Positions 49,040 to 57,990 of a stretch of DNA of 64,000 nucleotides are shown here, in pieces. Source of the stretch: Jonesia quinghaiensis DSM 15701 (GTDB taxonomy: Bacteria > Actinomycetota > Actinomycetes > Actinomycetales > Cellulomonadaceae); contig NZ_AUHN01000004.1 of the NCBI RefSeq assembly GCF_000423205.1, forward strand, positions 372,001-436,000, written 5' to 3'. The position numbers were made by a program, and so were the translations under genes. The notes under the pieces are model-generated. The model was not told where the DNA came from, searched no databases, and saw only the letters and a list, made by a program, of their open reading frames with translations. Each line of letters begins with the position of its first letter. Position 1 is the stretch's first letter.

Positions 49040-50466
49040 ACGAATACCAGTGGTTTTTTGTTGCTATCTCACTAACACTCGCGATCTACTATGCGCTCTA
49101 CAATATTTCATTTATTATTATTTTTACTCGTGCAAATCTTGATATTCTTCGAGAAACTCGGTGGCCTCGACAAATTTCCCTCACTGAAATTTTTGCGAAC
49201 CCGCTCACCCCTGGTGTGAGCATTATTGTTCCCGCGCACAATGAGGCAGCCGGTATCGTTCCCGCAGTTGAGGCACTCCGTTCACTGCGCTACCCCCTTG
49301 TTCGCTTGGTCATTGTTGATGATGGTTCCACTGACGACACCTTCGCTTTACTCAAGGAACACCTTGATCTGAAGGAAGCCGTTGTCCCTTTCAGTGACGA
49401 TGTTGTTCAAGAGGGAGAGGTTCTGAGCACCTGGAGAAACCACACCGGTGATGTCACGGTGATCCGTAAAGCCAGCACAGGGCGTCGGAGTGACGCCATC
49501 AACTGTGGGTTACGGGTCGCAGATCAAGAGTTGATCTGCATGATTGATGCTGATTCGCTCCTCGAACCTGACGCCCTGTTGCACGTTGTTGAGCCCTTCC
49601 TGATCGACCCTCAGGTTATTGGGGTGGGTGGTGTTGTTCGACCAGCAAACGGTGCCGTCATTGAGCGTGGTCGAGTCACTGAGGTTCAAGCACCAGACAC
49701 GTGGCTCGAACGAATCCAGGCTTTGGAGTATCTGCGTGCGTTCCTCATTGGGCGCACTGGCTGGTCAGCAATGAACGGGCTGATGATCATCTCTGGTGCG
49801 TTTGGCATGTTCCGCAGAGAGTCATTGATTTCCATTGGTGGCTTGGATCCGCGCACACTCGCGGAAGACGCTGACATTGTTTTGGCTCTGCATAAGAAAA
49901 CCCGCGAGGCAGGTCAACGCGGCCGTATCACTTTTGTGCCCACCCCCGTCTGTTGGACGGAGGTTCCCACTACTTTCTCAGCGCTCGGTAGGCAGCGGGC
50001 GCGCTGGTCTCAGGGTTTAGGTGAGCTTCTTACTAAGTACCGGTCGATGATTGGTAACCCTCGTTACGGTGTACTTGGAATGTTCACATTGCCGTACTTT
50101 TTATTGTTCGAGTACCTTGGACCACTCATCGGTGTCATTGGTTTCACAGTCACAGTGGTGTCAGCGGTCATGGGGTGGATCCCGTGGGGACTATTCTGGC
50201 TAACTATTGCGGCCTCGGTAGGGCTTGGGTTTATCGTCTCAGCGCTAGCTGTATTCATAGAAGAGGCGAACTACTTCCGTCTTTCTCGCTCCCGTGACGC
50301 ACTCCAACTCCTTATGGCCGCGGCCATCGAACCGTTTGGGTTCTACTTTGCGCACAGTTGGTGGCGGCTCAAGGGGCTGTACCGGCACACCCTCAAGAAG
50401 GAAAGTGCGTGGGGTTCACAGCAGAGAGCTGGGTTCGTTCAGAAGGACGCCAGCAAAACCACATGA
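49036..50466 (+). CDS. Membrane GT2 processive glycosyltransferase
   Basis: A 476-residue enzyme. One N-terminal helix (5-30), then a cytoplasmic GT-A domain with VDDGSTDD (Asp95-Asp96), DADS (171-174), AEDAD (catalytic Glu277-Asp278) and QRARW (320-324), then three or four C-terminal helices. DxD, ED and Q/RxxRW are the marks of processive synthases such as cellulose, hyaluronan and poly-N-acetylglucosamine synthases. The sugar is not known. It lacks a PilZ domain, so control may come through the HEAT and receiver proteins coded just upstream. Confidence 0.92.
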   Translation: MNEYQWFFVAISLTLAIYYALYNISFIIIFTRANLDILRETRWPRQISLTEIFANPLTPGVSIIVPAHNEAAGIVPAVEALRSLRYPLVRLVIVDDGSTDDTFALLKEHLDLKEAVVPFSDDVVQEGEVLSTWRNHTGDVTVIRKASTGRRSDAINCGLRVADQELICMIDADSLLEPDALLHVVEPFLIDPQVIGVGGVVRPANGAVIERGRVTEVQAPDTWLERIQALEYLRAFLIGRTGWSAMNGLMIISGAFGMFRRESLISIGGLDPRTLAEDADIVLALHKKTREAGQRGRITFVPTPVCWTEVPTTFSALGRQRARWSQGLGELLTKYRSMIGNPRYGVLGMFTLPYFLLFEYLGPLIGVIGFTVTVVSAVMGWIPWGLFWLTIAASVGLGFIVSALAVFIEEANYFRLSRSRDALQLLMAAAIEPFGFYFAHSWWRLKGLYRHTLKKESAWGSQQRAGFVQKDASKTT

Positions 50467-50468
50467 CA

Positions 50469-50513
50469 ACACCTCACACAAGATTAGCTTCATGAGGTCG
50501 CAGCATGAGGTGT
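50469..50513. terminator. Inverted repeat between convergent operons
   Basis: ACACCTCA (50469-50476) and TGAGGTGT (50506-50513) fill the 47-bp gap between the glycosyltransferase stop and the TPR protein stop. Probably a bidirectional terminator, but without U-runs. Confidence 0.4.
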
Positions 50514-52037
50514 CTATCCGGCACCGGAAGGCGCATCGAGAAGCAGACCTATTCCGCCGGCAATTGGCAAAAATGCGAAGTAGATTCGCCGCGCCATCGC
50601 GAACAGAGTAATGAAGAAACCACGCGTAGTTGAAATAGCTGTCTGACCCCCAGAGGGGTTGAGGTGTTTGTTCATCGTCCATGGGGATTCGCGTAATCCA
50701 GCTCGTTGAATGAAAAAGATCATGCGTCCGGTGCGCATGAGATACCAGAGACCATAGGAGGTCAGGATTATTCCAGCGGGCCTGAAGGTGTCAGTAATGG
50801 TCAAAATACTAAACAAAGGTATTGAAGCAAGGAACGCAAAGAAATACGGCCATGAATAGGTAATCTGGTGATCCATGGCGATGCGATACATCCACAGGCG
50901 CCGGTCGGGAGCCCCTTCATCAGTGAGCTCTAGGGACCGAGCCCGCATAATCAGCGAAGCCCCAACGAACATGACGATCGCAAAGACCGGCATGATGACC
51001 GCTAGATAATGTGCTGGCGGGAAAGTTAACATCCCGGCAGAAAGCACAATTGCTCCGCCAACTGCTACGCCATAAAGCGTAATCCCTGCTTTTGCCGATG
51101 CGTATTCGGTGAAAACCTCACGCACCGATTCGCCGTCCGTTACACCACTGATCACACGGTAACGAAGGTAGATAACGAAACCGAAACATGTCAGCATTAG
51201 CGCATACACGATTGCGTTAGCAGGTGCAGGAAGCGCAACCGCCAAAACAATCATGGTTAGCTGAATCAGAATGAAAAGGTCTGATTCCAACGTTTGAGTA
51301 AGAATCCATTGGCGCAACCCAGAACGCGCTTCACTATCAAATGGGTCGTTCGCTAAACGCCATCGGTAGTATTTTCCTAGGTGGTTCGTAACGTGTCTGG
51401 CACCGCGCACATCAGACGCAAGCGACATTAAAAGATTGTTTGTTGAATCAATCGCGAGGCCTCTTTTGAGGTAGTATTTGGCTGCCCTGTGGTTGCCACT
51501 GCGCACAGCGACCATTGCCGCCACAGCAAGTGAATCAGCTGAATGCGGGTCTAGCCGAAGCGAATTATCAATCGCTTCTTGAGTCATAATGAGGTTCGTT
51601 TTGGTGACCCGCTCCCGCGAAAGTAACAAGGCGACGTAGAAGTAGCCAAGGCTGAAATCCGGGGCTAAGTCAGTGAGCCGGTAAGCGGTGCTCAACGCTT
51701 CATCATGCGCGCCACGGGCAACAAGAACCGCAATATACATCGCTAAAGCTTGTGGTGAATCTGGGTGACTTTCCAGTACCCGCAGCACTGCGCTGTTCGC
51801 CCTATCGTGGGCTTCCTCACGGGTTATTCGGGTGCGAAGAAAGCTACCTCCACCCCGTGCCGCTATTGCTTCTTCAACTGCAAGGTAAACCTGCGCTGTA
51901 AGAAGCCAAAACTCTGGTGTGTCATAGTATTCAGCTGCGTTACTGTCCAACACCTCAATAGCGTTATCAAAATGTTTTGAAGCGATGAACGCCTCAATGC
52001 GGGCGTTGAGGTTGGGAAAATCTAGTTGGGCAGTCAT
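50514..52037 (-). CDS. TPR protein with multiple membrane helices
   Basis: A 507-residue protein. Residues 1-250 are cytoplasmic TPR-like helical repeats (HFDNAIEVLDSNAAEYYDTPEFWLL, NHRAAKYYLKRGLAIDSTN). Residues 255-500 contain about seven helices, in pairs with charged loops. I do not recognise the membrane part. It starts one base after the AAA+ gene's stop, so the two are co-translated. TPR domains often bind partner proteins; here the HEAT or AAA+ protein are candidates. Confidence 0.75.
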   Translation of the reverse strand: MTAQLDFPNLNARIEAFIASKHFDNAIEVLDSNAAEYYDTPEFWLLTAQVYLAVEEAIAARGGGSFLRTRITREEAHDRANSAVLRVLESHPDSPQALAMYIAVLVARGAHDEALSTAYRLTDLAPDFSLGYFYVALLLSRERVTKTNLIMTQEAIDNSLRLDPHSADSLAVAAMVAVRSGNHRAAKYYLKRGLAIDSTNNLLMSLASDVRGARHVTNHLGKYYRWRLANDPFDSEARSGLRQWILTQTLESDLFILIQLTMIVLAVALPAPANAIVYALMLTCFGFVIYLRYRVISGVTDGESVREVFTEYASAKAGITLYGVAVGGAIVLSAGMLTFPPAHYLAVIMPVFAIVMFVGASLIMRARSLELTDEGAPDRRLWMYRIAMDHQITYSWPYFFAFLASIPLFSILTITDTFRPAGIILTSYGLWYLMRTGRMIFFIQRAGLRESPWTMNKHLNPSGGQTAISTTRGFFITLFAMARRIYFAFLPIAGGIGLLLDAPSGAG

Positions 52038-52038
52038 T

Positions 52039-53385
52039 TCAGCGAATCTTTTTACTTTTCAGATAGTGGGCGAGGTCGTCATATCGACCACCAGCATTTG
52101 CGAAGCGCACAACGTTCACCGACGAGTGCAACCACGACGTGGCGGATGGTTTTATTTCTGTCAGCGCCATTTCCATGTGAGACATGTCGATAGGGAGCAC
52201 TTCACCAGCCGAAATAGACTGCATCATGGCTTTTTCGGCTGCTGTGACGGCGAGGTGTTGCAGGTCGGCTCCGGAGAAGTCCTCGGTCGCAGCGGAAAGT
52301 TTACGCAGGTCAATGCCAGCAAGTGGCCGGTTCTTCAGGTGGTAGTGCAAAATCGCTTCACGGGCGGGCGCATCAGGTGGGGTGACCAGAATAGTGCGGT
52401 CAAGGCGCCCAGGGCGTTGTAACGCCTCATCGAGATCCCACGGATAGTTTGTTGCTGCCAAAACGTACAGGCCGTCGTTGTTACCAGCCATGGAGTCGAG
52501 TTCAATGAGGAGTTGGTTGACCATTTGGCGCAGCCAAGCGGCGCTGCCGGACAGGGAGGTTCGTTTCATTCCCAGTGCGTCAATTTCGTCGAGGAACAGC
52601 ACTGTTGGGGTTTCACTGCGTGCCTCATCAAAAACAGCTTTGAGGTTTTTCTCTGTTTGCCCAATGTGCGCATCGAGAATGTCTGTCATAACAACGGACA
52701 TGAAGCGCGCACCCAGTTCCCCGGCGACAGCTCGTGCAATGAACGTTTTCCCGCACCCTGGTGGCCCGTACAGCAGAAGCCCGCCACGGAGTGTTTTACC
52801 GAATGCTTTGGCGATTTCGGCGTTTTTCATCGGTTCAAGGAAGGACTCGTTGAGTCGTTTCTTCACGTTGTCGAGCCCACCAACATCGGCGAGTGTCACG
52901 ACGTCTTGTTCTGGTTCGATGGGGGCAACACCTTCGGTGTCGCTGTCCCCTGAGATCGTGAACGCGGGCGGTATATCCACCCCAATGTCAGATTCTGCAG
53001 TTGCCCAATCAAAACCATCAACGGCTTCTGACGATGCTGGTGTTGCGGTTGCAGGGGTTGGTGCGGATTCCGTCGGCTGGACAGGCACGGAAGGGCTTGC
53101 AGCCGGTGGCGCTGGTGCAGGTTCTGTGGGCTGAACTGGCGCTACGGGCGCAACCTGTACCGGTGATGTGCCGCCACCTGCCGCTAGTGATTGGGCGATG
53201 CTGGGGAACAGCGCAAGGGCACGAGTGTTTGTGGCATCTAGTGACAGGGTGGCGCTGACATGGGTGAGCGCTTCAACATGGTTACCGGCGGTGACGAGCG
53301 CTTCCGCGAGGTCGAGGCGCAACTCTGTGTCATTAGGGTCAGCAGCAACTGCGTCACGCAGAAGTTTTAGAATTCGCTCGTTCAC
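52039..53385 (-). CDS. TPR-linked AAA+ ATPase (classic p97/Vps4-like clade)
   Basis: A 448-residue ATPase. TPR-like helices at 1-70, a Pro/Thr/Ala-rich linker (72-160), then one AAA domain. Walker A GPPGCGKT (207-214), pore-loop region FMSVVMTDILD, Walker B LFLDEID (263-269), sensor 1 ATN (311-313) and arginine finger RPGRLDR (324-330) are intact. It resembles FtsH/p97/Vps4-type unfoldases without a protease domain. The gene leads the minus-strand pair with the TPR membrane protein and faces the sensor-glycosyltransferase operon. It may remodel or unfold a membrane complex. Confidence 0.9.
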   Translation of the reverse strand: MNERILKLLRDAVAADPNDTELRLDLAEALVTAGNHVEALTHVSATLSLDATNTRALALFPSIAQSLAAGGGTSPVQVAPVAPVQPTEPAPAPPAASPSVPVQPTESAPTPATATPASSEAVDGFDWATAESDIGVDIPPAFTISGDSDTEGVAPIEPEQDVVTLADVGGLDNVKKRLNESFLEPMKNAEIAKAFGKTLRGGLLLYGPPGCGKTFIARAVAGELGARFMSVVMTDILDAHIGQTEKNLKAVFDEARSETPTVLFLDEIDALGMKRTSLSGSAAWLRQMVNQLLIELDSMAGNNDGLYVLAATNYPWDLDEALQRPGRLDRTILVTPPDAPAREAILHYHLKNRPLAGIDLRKLSAATEDFSGADLQHLAVTAAEKAMMQSISAGEVLPIDMSHMEMALTEIKPSATSWLHSSVNVVRFANAGGRYDDLAHYLKSKKIR

Positions 53386-53515
53386 ATCAGTCTCTTTCCA
53401 CAGTCTGCGGATAGGCGACTGCTGTGTTGGTGGCCGTGGGGGGCATTCTGCTTGATTCTACTGAGAGATCAGGAATGAGCCGGTGGTGATCAGTCCCCGT
53501 CGCTCTCCTATCAAT

Positions 53516-53571
53516 CGAAAGTGGGATTGTGCCCACTTTCCCTTTCGAAAGTGGGCACAATCCCACTTTCG
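53516..53571. repeat. Perfect 24-bp inverted repeat hairpin
   Basis: CGAAAGTGGGATTGTG plus CCCACTTT (53516-53539) is the exact complement of 53548-53571, with the 8-nt loop CCCTTTCG. It is in the gene-free spacer 53386-53772. Such long, perfect arms suggest a mobile palindromic unit or a strong bidirectional terminator; no U-run follows. Confidence 0.95.
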
Positions 53572-53574
53572 TTA

Positions 53575-53670
53575 GGGACGGGGTGCCTGGGCAGCGGCAC
53601 AGTGGGGACGGAGTGCCTGGGCAGCAGTTGGAGGAGCCGCAGTTGGAGGAGCCGCAGTTGGAGGGGGCGA
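53575..53670. repeat. Direct repeats: 21 bp x2 and 15 bp x3
   Basis: GGGACGGRGTGCCTGGGCAG plus C occurs at 53575-53595 and 53605-53625. AGTTGGAGGAGCCGC follows in tandem at 53626 and 53641, with a degenerate third copy at 53656. They lie between the long hairpin and the poxB start. Confidence 0.95.
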
Positions 53671-53772
53671 ACACTACTGGAGGCGTCTATGTCGTCACAC
53701 TGACACCGCTCGAGATTCGCTTTCCTCTGGTTCAGCCTAGTGTGGAAGAACAGATGGAAGGACGTGAGGCCT

Positions 53773-55494
53773 GTGGCAACCGTTGCCGAGAACATGATCA
53801 CAACCCTGTCCCTGAACGGCGTAGAACGAATTTACGGTATTTCCGGTGATTCACTCAACGGATTAACCGATGCTATCCGCCGCCAAGACACCATTGATTG
53901 GGTGTCTGTCCGCCACGAAGAGTCAGCCGCGTTTGCCGCTGGTGCTGAAGCCGAAATGACTGGCAACCTCACAGTGTGCGCGGGGAGTTGCGGCCCAGGT
54001 AACTTGCACCTCATTAACGGACTGTATGACGCGCATCGGAATCGCGTTCCCGTGTTGGCTATTGCCGCGCAGATCCCCACCACTGAAATTGGCACCAATT
54101 ACTTTCAGGAAACGCACCCGCAAGAGTTGTTCCGTGAGTGTTCGGTGTATTGCGAATACGTGGCGAGCGCCGAGCAGATGCCGCGCCTGCTAGAAATCGC
54201 GATGCGCACTGCGGTGGAGAAGTCCGGGGTTGCGGTGCTTGTTATCCCTGGTGATGTGGCCTTGGGTGACGTTCCTCAAAACCGCCACACACTTATTGAG
54301 CCCACTCGTTCATCTATCATTCCGGCGCTTGATCAGCTTGAGGCCGCAGCACAGGCCCTGAATTCGGCGAAGTCTGTCACCATTTTGGGTGGGGCGGGAA
54401 CAAAGGACGCCCACACTGAAGTGATGGCGTTGGCTAAGGTACTCAACGCACCCATTGTGCATGCGCTTCGTGGCAAAGAATACCTTGAATACGACAACCC
54501 TTTTGATGTTGGTATGACTGGTCTGTTGGGTTTCGCTTCAGGGTATCGGGCAATGGAAGATGCCGATGCGCTTCTGCTGCTGGGCACGGATTTCCCCTAC
54601 CCACAGTTCATCCCAGAGAAGGCCGCCGTTATCCAAGTTGACCTGCGCGGCGAGCAGATTGGCCGCCGCTACCCAGTGGATGTGGCGTTGCGCGGTGGTG
54701 TGCGCGAAACCGCGGAAGCGTTGCTGCCTTTGGTCACGAAGAAAAAAGGTAAGCACCTCAAAACCGCTAGGGAGCATTACCGGAAAACGCGGGAAAAACT
54801 TGATGACCTAGCAAGTCCTACACCCGATGGCGAACCAATCCACCCGCAGTACCTCACACGGCTCCTTGATGAAATCGCACCGGACAATACGGTGTTCATT
54901 CCTGATGTTGGCTCACCAGTGATGTACGCAGCGCGTTACCTCACCATGAACGGCAGCCGCCGCCTCATTGGTTCTTTCAGCCACGGGACCATGGCTAACG
55001 CGCTCCCGCAGTCCATTGGTGTGCTCGCTCAGGACCCGTCGCGCCCCACGGTGTCGATGTCTGGTGATGGTGGTTTGTCGATGCTGTTGGGAGAGCTGTT
55101 GACGGTGCGTCAGCATGGGTTGCCAGCAAAGATTGTTGTGTACAACAACTCGTCGTTGAACTTCGTGGAATTGGAAATGAAAGCTGCGGGCATCGTCAAT
55201 TTCGCCACGGAACTTGATGATCCAAACTTTGCTGCTCTCGCCAACGCCATGGGCATCACAGGTATCCGTGTGGAGAACTCTTCTGAGGTTGAGCCTGCAC
55301 TGCGTACTGCTTTTGCCACGGAGGGGCCTGTGCTTGTTGACGTGGTGACAGACCGGCAAGAACTGTCCATGCCACCATCAATTACTGCGGAACAAGCCAA
55401 AGGCTTCACGTTGTATGCGATTCGTACAGTGATGTCGGGGCGGGGCGATGAACTTCTTGATCTTGCGAAGAGTAACTTGCGGCAGTTGTTCTGA
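53773..55494 (+). CDS. poxB: Pyruvate:quinone oxidoreductase
   Basis: A 573-residue thiamine-diphosphate flavoenzyme, almost exactly the length of E. coli PoxB. It oxidises pyruvate to acetate and CO2 and passes electrons to the quinone pool at the membrane. The N-terminal domain has GISGDSLNGLTDAI, the catalytic glutamate in RHEESAAFAA and GSCGPGNLHLINGLYDAHRNRVPVLAIA. The central FAD domain has VTILGGAGTKDAH. The thiamine motif GDGG...YNNSS begins near residue 430. The GTG at 53773 follows GAGG; the frame upstream is not conserved-looking. Its upstream spacer is full of repeats. Confidence 0.93.
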   Translation: MATVAENMITTLSLNGVERIYGISGDSLNGLTDAIRRQDTIDWVSVRHEESAAFAAGAEAEMTGNLTVCAGSCGPGNLHLINGLYDAHRNRVPVLAIAAQIPTTEIGTNYFQETHPQELFRECSVYCEYVASAEQMPRLLEIAMRTAVEKSGVAVLVIPGDVALGDVPQNRHTLIEPTRSSIIPALDQLEAAAQALNSAKSVTILGGAGTKDAHTEVMALAKVLNAPIVHALRGKEYLEYDNPFDVGMTGLLGFASGYRAMEDADALLLLGTDFPYPQFIPEKAAVIQVDLRGEQIGRRYPVDVALRGGVRETAEALLPLVTKKKGKHLKTAREHYRKTREKLDDLASPTPDGEPIHPQYLTRLLDEIAPDNTVFIPDVGSPVMYAARYLTMNGSRRLIGSFSHGTMANALPQSIGVLAQDPSRPTVSMSGDGGLSMLLGELLTVRQHGLPAKIVVYNNSSLNFVELEMKAAGIVNFATELDDPNFAALANAMGITGIRVENSSEVEPALRTAFATEGPVLVDVVTDRQELSMPPSITAEQAKGFTLYAIRTVMSGRGDELLDLAKSNLRQLF

Positions 55495-55544
55495 GAGAAT
55501 CTCGCAGAATCTTGGCTAGATGAGTGCCGTGTGTACGCTAACTT

Positions 55545-56573
55545 TCAGCGTTTACCTAGCCTGTTACGCGGTCGTAGGCGAACTTTGGGGAGTTCTGGGG
55601 CATCAAGTCTTTCCTTGTCACCGGTGTATCCCAGCACATCACCAAACCGCTCTGAACGAGCTTGCCAGGCTTCACGAGCTGCCACAATGCCCGCGTGATC
55701 AGGGGCTATGAAGTTCCACCACATCACTACTTCTTCAGTGAATGGCTCACCACCAAGAAGCAGAAACCGGGCGTCGCTGTGTGCGGTGACGCTGATGGTA
55801 CTGGGGCCACAATCGACGATGCCCAGGTCACCGCGCGCTAGGGGAGTGTCAGCTAGCACCACATCCCCGGCATCAATGAGCACCCCATGTTCAAACGTGG
55901 GGTCCACGGGAATGTTCCACGTGAAACCAGCCGCCATGGTGATCTCCACTCCCAGGAGTGGAGTGGCGGTCTCAATGGGGGATGGGGGAACACCTTCAGA
56001 GCATGGAGGTGCGTCCCCCGTAGCGAGTACGCCCATGAAAACGCGTGCCTGAACGCCGGGGGAGACCCCAACCACTGGTGGTGCGTAATGCTGAAACCTG
56101 CGAGGGAGGTTTCGGTACTTGAAGGGCAGCACCACCCACAGTTGCACCCCGTGCAGCACGGTCGTTGCCGTCGTGGACACCTCAGAGTGCGCTATGCCCG
56201 AACCGCCCGTCATCAGGTTCACTTCTCCCGGGCGAATCGTTGCATGCACGCCACCTGAGTCGCGGTGCTCCACCTGGCCGTCAAACAGCCACGTCACGGT
56301 TTGCAGTCCAGTGTGAGGGTGGGGTGGAACATTCATTCCACCCGTTGCCGCAGTGTCATCTGGCCCGTAGTGGTCAACAAAACACCATGCCCCAATGAAT
56401 GAGCGTTCACGGTGGGGGATTGTGCGCCGAACAGTCATGGCGCGCGGACCACCCAACGGGACGTCGCGTGGAGTGAGCACCTGCACTACAGGGGCAGTAA
56501 CGACCTGTGGTTGGTGCCCGCCAGCATCTTGGGGGCATAGATACATCTCATCGCGAGCTGAGAACGTTGACAT
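55545..56573 (-). CDS. Pirin family protein
   Basis: A 342-residue bicupin. The N-terminal cupin carries the metal-binding HPHTGLQTVTWLFDGQVEHRDS and the conserved LMTGGSGIAHSEVS. A second cupin with DARFLLLGGEPFTEEVVMWWNFIAP follows. Pirins bind iron and act as quercetinases or as regulators, including of pyruvate metabolism in some bacteria. It is convergent with the pyruvate:quinone oxidoreductase gene, 50 bases away, which may or may not be meaningful. Confidence 0.92.
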   Translation of the reverse strand: MSTFSARDEMYLCPQDAGGHQPQVVTAPVVQVLTPRDVPLGGPRAMTVRRTIPHRERSFIGAWCFVDHYGPDDTAATGGMNVPPHPHTGLQTVTWLFDGQVEHRDSGGVHATIRPGEVNLMTGGSGIAHSEVSTTATTVLHGVQLWVVLPFKYRNLPRRFQHYAPPVVGVSPGVQARVFMGVLATGDAPPCSEGVPPSPIETATPLLGVEITMAAGFTWNIPVDPTFEHGVLIDAGDVVLADTPLARGDLGIVDCGPSTISVTAHSDARFLLLGGEPFTEEVVMWWNFIAPDHAGIVAAREAWQARSERFGDVLGYTGDKERLDAPELPKVRLRPRNRLGKR

Positions 56574-56582
56574 GTTTCCAGC

Positions 56583-57797
56583 CTAGTAGAGCCACTCTCG
56601 GGCAGCAGTCACTAACGCTTCGACTCCTCTGGTCAGCGTGGGTTGTAGAACCGGCGCAAAAAAAGGCGAGTGATTAGAGGGAAGGTCCGTTGGGAGTCGA
56701 TCATGTGTGGCGGCTTCTTCAAAGAGTGCCGGGTCAGCGCCACCAAGGAACCAATACACCAGGGGAACTCCAGCTGCCAGCGAGAGGTTGCTGACGTCCT
56801 CGCTGCCTGAGATCACACCGATATCTACGACTTTGTGTGCACCGAACGCGTCAGTGAATGCCTCGCGAAGGCGTTCGGTGGACTCTTCATGGTTGAAGGT
56901 CACGGGGTAGCGTTCCGTGTAGTTCACATCGGGGGCTTGAGGTGCGCCAGAGGCAGCAGCTTCGGCCTGCACAACTCGTTCCACTGAACTCAACGCCTTG
57001 GTGCGCACATGGTCATCAAAGGTTCGCACGGACAATCCCAGCATCGCAGTGGAGGGGATGATGTTGTTTTTCGTCCCGGCATGAAGTTGCCCCACGGTAA
57101 CAACCACGGCGTCAGTGGCTGCGATGTCACGGGACACGACCTGTTGGAGTCGTTGCACCACGTTCGCGGCCATGACCACTGGGTCGACTGTGGTTTCAGG
57201 GCGGGATCCGTGGCCACCAACTCCGTGCAGAGTGATGTCTAGCGAGTCATCTCCAGCCATTGCCACACCCGCGTGAAGGGAAAGGTAGCCCGCCGGGAGT
57301 GGGGCGACATGTTGCCCCAGCACGATGTCCGGGGTGGGTATGAGGTCATAGAGGCCGTCGTCCACCATCTGCTGGGCCCCGCCACCTCGCTCTTCACCGG
57401 GTTGGAAGAGAACAATCAGTGTGCCGGACCATTCATCAGCACTTTCGGCGAGAGTTTCGGCAGCCCCCACGAGCGCGGTGACGTGCATGTCGTGGCCGCA
57501 AGCATGCATGAGGGGAACTGTATTGCCGTCAGGGTCTTTACCTGTGGCAGTGCTTGCGTAGGGGAGACCGGTTTGTTCCGCCACGGGCAAGGCATCCATA
57601 TCTGCCCGGAGCATGACGGTAGGCCCTTCACCGTTGTCGAGGATTCCCACCAGACCGGTACCTCCGATACCGGTCTGCACCTCAAATCCAAGGGTGGTGA
57701 GATGCTCTTCGACCACTGCCGCAGTACGGTGTTCTTGGAAGGATAGTTCTGGATGCCGGTGAAGGTCGATGTATAGCGCTTCTAGGTCAATGCTCAT
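56583..57797 (-). CDS. M20-family amidohydrolase (IAA-amino acid hydrolase/hippurate hydrolase type)
   Basis: A 404-residue, two-metal enzyme. LHRHPELSFQEHRTAAVVEEHL opens the protein, and metal ligands are seen in HACGHDMHVTALVGAA, FQPGEERGGGAQQM and the late NHSPFF. The middle holds the dimerisation domain (HGVGGHGSRPETTVDPVVMAANVVQRLQ). It cleaves N-acyl amino acids or similar amides. The ATG at 57797 begins the family-like sequence. Nine bases separate it from the pirin gene, so the two may be co-transcribed. Confidence 0.92.
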   Translation of the reverse strand: MSIDLEALYIDLHRHPELSFQEHRTAAVVEEHLTTLGFEVQTGIGGTGLVGILDNGEGPTVMLRADMDALPVAEQTGLPYASTATGKDPDGNTVPLMHACGHDMHVTALVGAAETLAESADEWSGTLIVLFQPGEERGGGAQQMVDDGLYDLIPTPDIVLGQHVAPLPAGYLSLHAGVAMAGDDSLDITLHGVGGHGSRPETTVDPVVMAANVVQRLQQVVSRDIAATDAVVVTVGQLHAGTKNNIIPSTAMLGLSVRTFDDHVRTKALSSVERVVQAEAAASGAPQAPDVNYTERYPVTFNHEESTERLREAFTDAFGAHKVVDIGVISGSEDVSNLSLAAGVPLVYWFLGGADPALFEEAATHDRLPTDLPSNHSPFFAPVLQPTLTRGVEALVTAAREWLY

Positions 57798-57990
57798 CAC
57801 CCCATCGTTGCACGTCAAGTGACGCGGATCACCCTGGAGTAGCGCATTTCGCCCCGTCAACCCCGGGGATTATTGTGGCACTGACCACGGAATGCCACGA
57901 AAAGGTGCACTCATAGGCACGGTGTTTTACTGTTTCTTTGCATAAGTGGCGCACGGTACCCTTCCTTGCGCCCTAACGATAGGTGACCGG

